NCBI RefSeq assembly: GCF_964340395.1
Contig: NC_135561.1
Location: forward strand, 7,811,232-7,873,231
Length of the DNA: 62,000 nt
Source of the DNA: Glandiceps talaboti
Taxonomy: Eukaryota; Hemichordata; Enteropneusta; Spengelidae
Direction of reading: 5' to 3'
Shown here: positions 28,157 to 41,111 of the stretch, piece after piece
Layout of the letters: the number at the start of each line of letters is the position of its first letter
How positions within the stretch are numbered: position 1 is the stretch's first letter
Program-made: the position numbers and the translations under genes
The notes under the pieces: model-generated
The model's input: only the letters and a program-made list of their open reading frames with translations
The model's database searches: none
What the model was told of the DNA's origin: nothing

Positions 28157-31065
28157 ATGGTTTATTGAGAGTTTAGTCACCACACAACAGGACAAAACAA
28201 TCGAATATGCTAATGTGGAAATTGAAGGATTTTTTTTCTTGAAAGAGTCAGTTATGACAAATACCAAACACTAAAGAAGTGGTATGAATATTTTGGAATA
28301 CCTGTAAGCGTCCATGTTTTGTAGGAAGTGTATCACTTGATCAAGGTAATTAACCATACAAATATACTATACTTAGTCCGAGTCTTTCACGGCGTTGATG
28401 TGATTATTCACAGACACACACGTATATTACTTACAAAAGCCGTGCTCACGACAGAACTACCTTGCTAACAAGAATAGCACAGCATAAAGATACGAACCTC
28501 GAACGTGACTAGGAATACTGGCAACCTTACAATCGTCGGAAAGAAATTAATCTGTGATTCTGTACTCACTATGTATACAGCAATACCATAGTCTACCACA
28601 CGTCGAATCTATATTAACGTGTTTGTTATTCTATTTTCAACATGCCATTATTTTCCATTCCTTTCAATTCACGACGGCACCTCCAGACTGCTATAAATTA
28701 ATAATGTCCTAATTAAATGTTAATACTTCCGATTGATTTTGGCAGTTTTACGACTAATGCATAATGAAGGGGGAAGTCAGTTATCGCCGCTAGAAAACGT
28801 AACGAGTCTTTTACGCCTCGCAGTGCTTCCTTTTTTTAAAAAAAACTTTGCCGGGGTATTATTACCTTCTAGGCTAAACAGCAATACAAAAAAAAAAAAC
28901 ATGAATAATTCATATATAAAAAATCTCTACTCTTCCTCAAATTGTGGGGAATCTGTTAAAGGAGCACAAGCCGAATTTTGTAAGCTTTTTTACTCGAGTG
29001 ATAACACTTACAAAAAAACATTGAAATTACCAACAAATCTGTATAAACTCAGAACATGATCCTTTTAAAATTGAAATATTACAAAACAAGTTATCAAAAA
29101 TTATAATCTGAAAATTTATATCTTATAAATTATCCAGGTCTATCATTACCGATCACGTTGCCATAACAACTGATATTTTAATTGAATACACTTTGTTTTG
29201 TAGTTAAATGGGTATTTTCTTTAATGATATTAAAAGGTTGGGCAACAAATAAATCATTATTCTTATTGATTTACTGACAGTGTGCGTTATACATTACACA
29301 AAGTGGATAAAATGTTAAGATTGCATTGTCAATATTTCATCAGGTTTGGGATAATATCAACAAGTTCAGTAGTTCAATCGTTGACGTTCATTAATCTCCA
29401 CGTTTCGAAATTATGTAAATCTAAAATAAACAAAGTCACCTATCTACTTTTAATTAGGTTACAAAGTGGACACACAAATAGAAAGGCATGATTTATACAC
29501 TGATAGATCGGCAGAAACAGACCAGGATACACAAATAGAAACGTATTAGCTGTCAATTCAACAGAAAGATGAACAGACATACGGAGAGACACGGGCAGAA
29601 GTTCTAATTTTAAAAGGTTTAGGTTTTTTACTTTGTTGAGTATCATCTCAGTCTGATTAAAATCTGATGTGGGAATACAGCTCGACTCCTTTATTTACAT
29701 TTCCTTTAAATAGTTTCGTTTGTCTTCAGGTTTCGTTGTTCAGTTCGCTTTCCTCCAACTAACAAACTAAGCCAGTTAAAACTAGCACACTGAGCCAGTT
29801 AAAGCTACAAATTCGGATGTCCTTGTATAAATTCCTACGTACCTTCGGTAGATCAACAATGGCGTCATAATGAAATGTGTACATACTACCCGTGTGTGTG
29901 TGTGTGTGTGTGTTCGATAAAATGTCCACGGATATACACCTGATTTAAGGAAGATCCATCTTAATGAGAAAATCACAAAACCAATTATAATCGAATCAGT
30001 TCCGATTGTTACCTTCAGATCTGTATATCACAAGAAACGTTGGTTAATGACCATGCCCATCATTTTAACAATGTAATGAAATTATTTCTTTGATTCTAGC
30101 TTATTTTCGTCGTTGTCAATTTCCTTACCTTCATTACTACAGTTGAAATCGTCAGTACATTATGTAATATCATCCATCAACATACATCAATCTGGTTCTA
30201 AATCAGTCGCATTCTAGATTGTGATGTATTATATATGCATAATCAAATATTGACAACATGTAGATGATTAGTAAATCACGTACGGTGTTAATTTTCATGG
30301 GATTTTATTTCTACATTTATTATTTCAAGACAAATTCGTAGTTCATTCGGAAAAGCTGATTGAAATATGATAAGTGGTGCATTTGAATATATGCAGACGA
30401 TAAAACTTAAGCCTGCAACGTACTGCTATACTTGGGTATTGTTTTATTCTGATCATATAACCAACAATATATTCACTAAAAATTAGATATTGTACTATCA
30501 TGTTGACTAGATACTGATTTTAACCATAAGTGGTGCAGTAACAGGTTGAATTCGTAATCAGGCTGGACGCTGGTTTTATGGTGCGGACTCCAAAACAAAT
30601 TTGATTGGATTCATTGTGCCATTATTATATGTAAAGCTACAAATACGTTTACACACAGGTGATTCGAATACTAATCAGGATGTATGATATTAGTAAACCA
30701 TTACATCTAACAATATAGTTTTAGAAACCGTTCCCATTGCAGCTGGTGCACCTTTAGATATACGTTTCATTATATTCGCCACGATGACGTAATACATGTC
30801 GTCATACTAACTTATTTCAATATAGAATACCATGTATTGCATAAAACAACAAAATGTGGAACTTGCGATACAGACTGAGCATGCGTAGTTGAGTTGAGAT
30901 TACCTGTAGTTATCGTAATATCTAACTCTGGGCAACTGATAGAATAAACCTCCTACAATGATCAGGGTAACCAAGACTTGATTGTTTGTGGTTGTAAATA
31001 ATTGTTTACAGCAGTGATTGAGTTGTGTTTTATCATCAATAAGAAGCCAAACAAACTGGCACACA
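28156..31065. other. No gene recognised; short (GT)n at 29891-29913
   Basis: AT-rich unique sequence. Frames at 28733-29059, 29282-29491 and 29440-29646 (-) have no domain, signal or splice support. Confidence 0.5.
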
Positions 31066-31125
31066 CAAACAAACAAACAAACAAACAAACAAACAAACAA
31101 ACAAACAAACAAACAAACAAACAAA
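31066..31125. repeat. (AAAC)n microsatellite
   Basis: Fifteen near-perfect AAAC units. Confidence 0.97.
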
Positions 31126-31907
31126 GATAATAAGAAGCACAACTCAATGAACCAGCACACCATAACACAGCCTTAAAAATAACATGACACGGCATAGCAA
31201 ACACTTAACGACACTGCATAAATTTACATGGAAATACTCGTATATCATTAATGACGTCATATTGGTAAAATGAATAGTTCATTAGGATTTTGATTTTTAA
31301 GTCATACAAGAATATAGAACTCAGTACACCCTAGGCAGATGTCTGACCATTAACAATACTGTTCACGAAATCCAATAATATCATGCAATGCTTCAATCAT
31401 AAACCAGTGTTCAATTACAATACACGTATTTCTTTCATAACCATAGCATATGCATTAAATCATTGGGTTTTAATGGTTATTATAGCTTCTTATATCCATC
31501 AGTCACATTTACTAATTTACTGTCCTGACAGGGTATGGATAGTAATAACTCATGTGGAATCAGAAATATATATATATCAGGTACTTATGTGAATCTCATC
31601 AATTCTTTAGTGGAGAACGTGTGATTTTGCAGACATTTTATTGTAACTATGTATACGGCCAAATGATTACTTTGTGTGTTGTTGATGTTAACTGGAATTG
31701 GTATGTTATATATTGAAATGCACTAAGATTGGAATTGGAGGTAGAATTTATATTAGATCTACATCATCAAATAACGATGAGATTAAATAGAACATGTTAA
31801 CTTTAAACTAGAGCATATTATTGAGTTTTGTGGATTTCCTTCTGCTTGCCTGTCTGTCCGCCGTTCCTCCAGCTATGTCTTTGTCTCTCTTTCTCTCTCA
31901 TTCACTA
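31126..31907. other. No gene recognised
   Basis: AT-rich spacer between two microsatellites. Confidence 0.5.
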
Positions 31908-33538
<1,631 letters not shown>

Positions 33539-34669
33539 ACATGCGTGTGTATGTTTTCATTATCCAGACACAGATTGAAATAGCTAAAAAAAATTAGGTG
33601 AGGGACATTTTACAGTATTCCTAGTTATTCAAAATGATCGCCATATTTTTTATCGCTACTCTCAAATGTACCATATTACACAAACTTTAGAAAATGCAGC
33701 CTTGAAGACCCCTAAAGATAAATTCTTTCCTGCCCTAGTTATGATAAATATTATCTGACCTTTATTGCACACACACATATATATGTTGTGGTACTTGACT
33801 TCATAAATCAACAGAGAGGCAAGATTGAAGGAAAGTGTTGGAGCAATGACTGACTGGATATGAAATATTCATTTGAAGGTTTTGTGAAACAAAATGATTT
33901 ATTTGTTGTAGTTTTATTAAATGTCAAACCCAAAGCATGAATGAATATGCAATTGATGTAATATACGACCAAGATACGTGACTGTGTACTGCGAAAACGT
34001 TATCAGAAAAATTATTGCTAAATACATACCGATATTAATATTAAAAGATTCGATGTCAGTTTTGGTCATATATAATACAAAGCTGCAACTGTACATGTCA
34101 CAGAAAGAAAATGTCACAGTCTCATTTAGCTTTATATATAGTAGTATAGTGGCTAGAGAAAAATTGTGTGGGTATATGAGAAATGTGTTTATATTATTAA
34201 CTATGATTAAGCCTAGTTAAGTGTTATGAAAATGTGTATTCTCTTGCCGTTCTACCACAGATGCACGGACAAGAGAGAAAGAATGATTATTATATTACAT
34301 GACAATATGCCTTGTCAGATTTTGCAACTAAGGAATGATGAAATGATGATGAACACTTCATGGGGACGAATAATTTCAGTCGCCAGCTATTATAATCTGT
34401 CATATATTCTGTGTGATTATGGTTACCAATGAATGATCAAAGCAATGTTCAAATCCTGTGCAGTCATATGAAACCCATAGATCAATGACCTAGATGTGAT
34501 TATGATTTTGTGATTGATAGATTAGTTCCCACTCGTTGGTTCAATGATCCGTGACGTCAATATTTCTTTTTTTGGGGTCAAATCGTTGCTTTTTATTGAA
34601 AAGTCATTCAAAATCTGTCTAACTATTTAAATAAAATAGGTACAGTCATTATAGTATAAACGATATTGC
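33539..34669. other. No gene recognised
   Basis: AT-rich sequence. Frames at 33978-34220, 34226-34432 and 33917-34117 (-) overlap each other and show no motif. Confidence 0.5.
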
Positions 34670-34935
34670 CTTGGTGTTTCACTCATGTGAATAACATATT
34701 TTTACACACTCAGACAATTTCAAATGCAAACGTAACAATTATATAAGTGTCGCTCACAGTGGGGATGTAAGAAGTAGACAAGTTACTATGTATATGATTA
34801 ATAGATGGAAAGTAACGAACTATCAAAATCATAATAACGTCCATGTGTAATGTTGTTTGGCAGAAGCCTGTTTCTACTGCACTAAAAAGAATAGTAACGC
34901 TTGCCATATTTAATGTGATTGGGCACAGGATCCTG

Positions 34936-34991
<56 letters not shown>

Positions 34992-35015
34992 ATGCATGCG
35001 TGCGTGCGTGTGTGT

Positions 35016-35064
<49 letters not shown>

Positions 35065-35220
35065 CGTGTGAGTTGTGTGTCTGTTATTGTTAGTCTGAAA
35101 TTGAAATGTGTCTATCTTTCAGTCAAAAACATGTCCTGTGAGTGAAACACCAAGTCAACATAATTTCTGCTGTAACTATTATGGGATTTAGTGGTTGCTT
35201 TTATATCAAACCTTAAATAT
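34670..35220 (+). mobile_element. Non-autonomous inverted-repeat element carrying a GT microsatellite
   Basis: CTTGGTGTTTCACTCA at 34670-34685 is exactly reverse-complemented at 35139-35154. Weaker inverted similarity runs about 45 bases further inward on both sides. The 485-bp core has no coding capacity and contains a (GT)n tract. Similarity to 14108-15075 continues past the right repeat to about 35220, so the true element end may differ. No target-site duplication is evident. Confidence 0.6.
34937..35071. repeat. (GT)n - GCAT/GCGT - (GT)n microsatellite
   Basis: About 134 bases of uninterrupted purine-pyrimidine alternation with a GC-containing centre (34990-35011). It lies inside the inverted-repeat element. 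Confidence 0.97.
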
Positions 35221-36041
35221 ATTATTATTTCAACTACTAGTACATGTTGAGTGGCCATGGTGTCTAACAACTGGTAGAACTCTCACAAGGAATTCAAATA
35301 CATGATATAATAAAAAAAACCATTATAACGTGATGTATTTATTATCAATAAATTCTAAAAGGTGAAAAAACACAGACTCAGCTAACATACTGTTTTCCTT
35401 TCTTATCAACTTCTGCCATTCTGCGAGGACTTCAAATTTATGTGTACTATGCCATAGTGTGTTTGGCTCGTTTACTTTTAATAACCCGCGTAAAACAGAG
35501 TCACATAGTACTGCCCTAGACACCTTTAACCGCCGTACTCTCTGACAGTAGTAAATGAATAAAAACTACTTGAAGAGAGGCATATGTATATACAATTAGA
35601 CGATTTCTATTCATTTTGACAGTCATCATTTGACGGGTTTGATTCGTTAATGGATATAGCATTTTGTGTTCATCGTATGTTTACGGATTTGTGACGTAAT
35701 AACACACAAAATCGATTGCTATATGATGTAACGTGTATGTATGGTGTCAATACATGGATGTCTTGTTTGTCTATCACTTGTCTGTACAGCATTGCCCTTC
35801 CGTCACAAAGTGACATAAGTCCAACAAGTTCATTTTATAATGTACTTGCTACTTGAGAAGTCTTTGATCGGGTACATTTCAATCGAGTCCCCAGAGGAAC
35901 GATTCCTGCATATCCTTCATATTGTGGATGGGTAAAGTGAATTACGAATTTAATCGCAAATGGAGGTTAATACTTGGGTCATCTTTACTAGTCGAGGTAT
36001 ATCTGAGAAAGACAGAGGAAGGTTGGTAGGGAGGGTGAGGG
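35221..36041. other. No gene recognised
   Basis: AT-rich unique sequence; the minus-strand frame 35323-35523 has no recognisable feature. Confidence 0.5.
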
Positions 36042-36086
36042 AGAGACAGAGACAGAGACAGAGACAGAGACAGAGACAGAGACAGA
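36042..36086. repeat. (GAGACA)n hexanucleotide microsatellite
   Basis: Seven GAGACA units, followed by degenerate GAGACA-like sequence to about 36165. Confidence 0.93.
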
Positions 36087-36176
36087 TTGGCAGAGTCAGA
36101 GACATACAGGGATCAAAAGAGACATGCAGAGGCAGAGGTGAGAGAGACAGAGACTGAGACAGAAACAGAGATGGGA

Positions 36177-36535
<359 letters not shown>

Positions 36536-37285
36536 GAGTTTGGACACAGAGGACATATAAGTCTAGCAGACCAATCGATGAATAGACATTCATGGGAAGA
36601 TTTACAAGAATGAACATGGGGATTATATAGATAGCAAAAGCGATTGACAATCATTAACAGTGCAGTGTAAGAACTGACCTTGCATTAAACTTAGTACGAT
36701 TCTGATGTGTGGCTGTCTTTCTGTCTACTCCTTTCCTCTATGCGTATAGCACTAATAAAGGATGTTAATACTTATTAATATCCTTAATAGATACATGACA
36801 TATACTTTCATACCGATAATTTATGTTCTTATTCGAGGTGTGCAACACTGTAAAATAAAGGTCAAAATTGGAGTAATTTACATTGGATTAATAGACGCAA
36901 AAAAAGACTAGAATTTCACCGAACTTGCGTGATGGCGCCCTTTACACTTTAATAGTTGTAAAAGCAATCGTGACAAACGAAAGACTAATAAAGCTAGCTG
37001 GTTTAGCATATTGATTAGAAAATCCGCCCTCGTAAATTTTCACCTATCGAAAGGTGTAATTAAATTTGATTTGAAGCCAGCACACTGACATACCGAGCGA
37101 TTTAAGGTGATCCATCGATTCATCTTGCATAATGAGAAGGTAAAATGAGGTATTGCAGAAGACGATGGCATGACATCTTGGATTCAGTCTAAGTGTCAAT
37201 AAAGCTTTCCAAAATATAGCATCCTAAACAATCAGTAGAACTCAGTATTCAACGGTAACTTTATGAAAACCTTGAACATTACTGT
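36536..37285. other. No gene recognised
   Basis: AT-rich spacer without credible open frames. Confidence 0.5.
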
Positions 37286-37387
37286 CGACTCGCTAGTCTC
37301 GGTTACCCAGACTCTCGCCACTGGGGTCTCTACTATACGAGACTACCCAGACCAGTTGTGAGAGTCTGTAAACGAGAATATCAACTC
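37286..37387. repeat. Imperfect fold-back sequence
   Basis: CTCGGTTACCCAGACTCTC on the left pairs, with a two-base gap and one mismatch, with GAGAGTCTGTAAACGAG on the right. CCACTGG and CCAGTTG extend the stem inward. CCCAGAC also occurs as a direct repeat within the two arms. It is probably a short decayed inverted-repeat element. Confidence 0.65.
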
Positions 37388-37705
37388 GCTTAATGACTTT
37401 TGGCTGTTTATTGTTCGGTTGAACCATACGAGGGCACACTTCATTCGTGATTTCATAGGCTACTTGTAAAACCCACATAACGCTCTTGTCAACTTTGTTT
37501 TTCTATAGCGTATGACTTTGGAAATATTAATATTCAAGTAATATTGAATTATCATTTCATTCCAATATCAAGAGAATAACATTCTCCATACAGCCTGATA
37601 TTTTGCAAATGGCGTGCTATCTTTTACAGATTTGTTTCACTGAACATCAAGAAAATATTTCAGTAGCTTAATTTATATCAAAGTGGTCGATAATATCTGT
37701 ATTGT

Positions 37706-37731
37706 CACCCCACCCCACCCCACCCCACCCT
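37706..37731. repeat. (CCCCA)5 microsatellite, G-quadruplex-capable on the minus strand
   Basis: Five CCCCA-type units. The minus strand has four or more runs of G3-G4 separated by TG, fitting the quadruplex pattern. Confidence 0.9.
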
Positions 37732-37827
37732 TATCCTCACCCTCAGGTAAACATGAAATAGATGGTGAGGGGCAAAAGGGTAGTGTGAATTTATAAATCG
37801 AATCCCTATGCAAATTTAAATGTGCTG

Positions 37828-37894
<67 letters not shown>
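37828..37894. repeat. (TA)33 microsatellite
   Basis: Perfect TA tract ending about 40 bases before the retroelement remnant at 37935. Confidence 0.97.
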
Positions 37895-37896
<2 letters not shown>

Positions 37897-37934
37897 TAGT
37901 TGATAGAATCGAAATAGTTAATCAGAAGGAATCT

Positions 37935-38440
37935 GAAGAGCAACTTGCTTAAGTTGTCTTTCGTCAATATTTAGGACGTATCTCAGACAACTAGTGGTAC
38001 GTCCTACAGACCCGCTTCCACCTGCATGAAGAAGTTAAGTATGTGGTCCTGTTTATTATATTATGTGTGAGGACTCTGATAACTTGGCCTGTACGGATGA
38101 CTACATTGGTGAAACGAAAAGAATATTAAAATCCAGATTAAAATCCAGATTTCACGACGTCCTAGTTGTGCATCATTGGAAGTTTCTAAACACATCCATA
38201 AAGACTGTTCTGGACATAGAATTGACAAGGAGAATGTTTCCAAACACACCCACAAAGACTGTCATATAGACTTGACATGGAAGATATGTCATATCCTGAA
38301 TAGGGAACTGGACTGGTTTGTTCAGGGGATCAACGAAGCTATGTACATCGGCGCAACCATGTCTAAAAAGTGACGGGACTGGTAAACCGTTTATCACTTG
38401 TCTGGGACAATATTGTGAAGTCACGCAAGCGTAAACAATA
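37935..38440 (+). mobile_element. Decayed Penelope-like retroelement, C-terminal GIY-YIG endonuclease segment
   Basis: Translated pieces in shifting frames match the C-terminal part of EN-containing Penelope-like elements. A G-P-V-Y-Y-I first motif lies at 38045-38062 and Y-I-G-E-T-K-R at 38102-38122, followed by L-K-S-R-L; a V-S-K-H-I-H-K-D block follows at 38182. Then comes N-R-E-L-D-W-F-V-Q-G-I-N-E-A-M-Y-I (about 38299-38349), holding the expected catalytic-glutamate region. At least one frameshift (about 38165) and a stop at 38371 break the frame. A 54-bp in-frame tandem duplication (38182-38235 and 38236 on) repeats the H-x-H-K-D block. No reverse transcriptase domain remains, so the copy is dead and 5'-truncated. 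The family call rests on recalled motifs. Confidence 0.72.
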
Positions 38441-40719
38441 TGATTTCACATCCGTGAAGACCTAAGAACTCACGTTGACAGTTAGGTTTATTCAGGCAGT
38501 TTGGTGCAGTGCAAAATTTAAAGTTAGTTTTAAGTAATCCCATGCACAAATGGTTCTTCGTCATAACAGAACGGGTTTGTTTTACACCCATATCTATACG
38601 GTCAATGACGTGCACACCGTACAATATTGACAAGCGCATTTCCATCGGAGTGAATCTGACGGCATTGACTCCATCCCCCACTCCACCCCTTATACAAAGC
38701 AGTACTAATTGTAGAGGATTAGCTTTAAATACAATGATCCAAAACACTAGCATTCATATTTTTCAATAAAGTTTTGACAGTTTTCAGTCACTATTTATAG
38801 TTTGGCGAAATTTTGCGAAGTCATGTATAGAACTGTATTTGCAAATTTATTTTACTTGTGTATTGAGTTTGTCTCCGTTCATGTGGAATCGAGGTCTTTG
38901 AAAGAGTTTTCATCAGGTATTGTACTGTAGGTTGTTATTATTAGAATACTCTCTAACATGTCCATAAACGTAGAAGACACTAAACATTCGAGTTCAAAAC
39001 CGTGTTAGCAATCAATCAATTTATTTTAGCTAGCTAAAGCTTGTCTCTCTGAAAGGGATCTAAGTATAACCGACTATGGTGTTTCAAACTTATAATGGAT
39101 TGTCGGTGGCCAACATAATACGATTTTTTTTGTATTTTTGCACGGTTACTTTTGGCGCAAACTATTCGTAATTGACAGCATAAACCTTTTCATCAATTTG
39201 ATCGCAGTCACCAAATTACAAAGACTCTTTTCTTGCAGACTGTGACACAGAAGTGACAATCTGTTGAAGCATGCTGTCATAAAGAATTTGAAAAGTACGA
39301 CGTGCTATATGCTTTGTTCAAACAGCCATAATGGACCCAAAACTGTCAACTGAACATTCCAAAGTGAAGTGAGTTGGTTACTTTGCAACCTCACGATATT
39401 GAACAGCGCCATCACAGGCAATGATATTTTCTTTCGTACAATTGGTCGTTGTATTGGTTGGTAAACAGTACCTCATCTGTATGCCCCACTGGGTTATAGG
39501 AAACACGATATCTAACTTGGTAGAAAGGTAAATTTAAGAATGTAACTTCAATCCAAAGTTTGAAACCGGCCAGTACAAATAAGAATAGGACTGACCCTGA
39601 AATGGGAAACATACACTAAATGAACAACACACTTAAGGTAACATCATAAATAGGCAATTTAGTGGTCTGATGAGGCAATATCATATGAATGTGTGCTTGG
39701 CGTGGTTCACTACATCTGTATGGTCTTTGCTGTGGTGTGTCGGTGTTGTCTCTGGTTTTTTGTTCGCTTAAAAAGTCTCAGTCTGTATGTTGTAAGATCA
39801 GCGAACAAATGCACACACAGCGACACATTAGAATTTATTTAGAAGTACATCCGAGTCTGACACGATACTGTGTTATACTAGTATAAAGGTATTTTTTCGA
39901 ATATGCTAGTACCCCCAAAATTACGTCATCATTACGTCATTTTATATTATACTTGAATATCTACACAAGTCATTTCTAGACATGAGTCAACATATTTTGT
40001 AGTTGGAATAATATTAAAGCTATTTGATGAAAGGCAAATAACCACAAGTAATTCCGAACCACCTATATCAATATCTTGCTACATTGTGTCTATTATGAAG
40101 TAAACCATTTAAAAGACTCTGCAACTAGACGCCAATATTTTGACGTCTGTGCATGGAGGCACTTTTAGCTAATTTCACGTACACAAAATGTCGAAATAAA
40201 CTGTGTTCATTCAAGTTTACTACAGTGTAGCACGTGCAGTTTATTATTGCTTTCTGGGTGATTGTATCAAACAGAGCCAATGAACAGTAGTATAAAACGA
40301 GCTGTAGTGTATTTTAAATTAGATATCATTTCCTATATTAATCTGAAATGAACTTTGCCACACACATTAAACCAACTCATTTAGACAAATTCACTTCATA
40401 TACATCGAGACAACATTATAATGTGTACATACAACCATATTAATCAAATATACACTTAAGCATTAATTGAATAAACACTCGAGAGGGGCCATATCGTTGC
40501 CCTAAATTTACAATTCGTTAGCTGAGTAAATGTTGATATGAGTTAAATCTAACATTACATAAACGAATCAGAAGATCTAATGAATATAAAATCTTCCTAG
40601 GGTGATGCAATATTGAAGTTCAATTTATTCAAATCAAAATTGGCATCAAGCCAATTCCTATAATGTTACGATTAATTACACAGGTATGGTGACGTTTAAT
40701 ATATCACCAATGCGGTAAT
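38441..40719. other. No gene recognised
   Basis: AT-rich unique sequence. Frames at 38421-38753 (-), 38509-38769, 39412-39612 (-) and 39689-39886 show no domain. Confidence 0.5.
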
Positions 40720-40899
40720 AAACCGGTGAAATAACACCGACTAGACATGGAATATCAACCAACTTAGGGTGCCCACAGGAAGCCATTATTTTAGAAGTGG
40801 ATACCTAGCCATAGTTCGGCAGTTGATGAATAATGTCGCCTCGACTGGCTGGCTGCATATGAATAACGTAGTCATCGTAAACTTGGACGTTCGTCGATT

Positions 40900-41104
40900 A
40901 GTGTGTGGTCTCTGTGGTATACGGACATTTAGAAATACACGAATGTGATTGTGAAATATCAGTCCTAGAAAACTGCAGCAAGTAAAGTGCTGACAAGTAA
41001 ATGTCTAAGAGATTGGCAACGAAATGCTGCTTGTTGTGAAAGCTGTCAATTGTAAACACTAATTCTACCTGTGTACATCCCTTAGGGAAAGCCCACAGTT
41101 TAAG
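40900..41104 (+). other. Possible non-coding first exon ending at a consensus splice donor
   Basis: AAG/GTAAGTG at 41102-41111 is a near-ideal splice donor, and the preceding 200 bases hold several short stop-rich frames, as in a 5' UTR. No promoter element or partner acceptor is identified, so this is only a candidate. Confidence 0.15.
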
Positions 41105-41111
41105 GTAAGTG

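Noticed and set aside
39667-39674. CTGATGAG, the hammerhead ribozyme core motif, considered because Penelope-like elements can carry such ribozymes
   Set aside because: No GAAA core or pairing stems follow, and it lies over 1 kb from the retroelement remnant.
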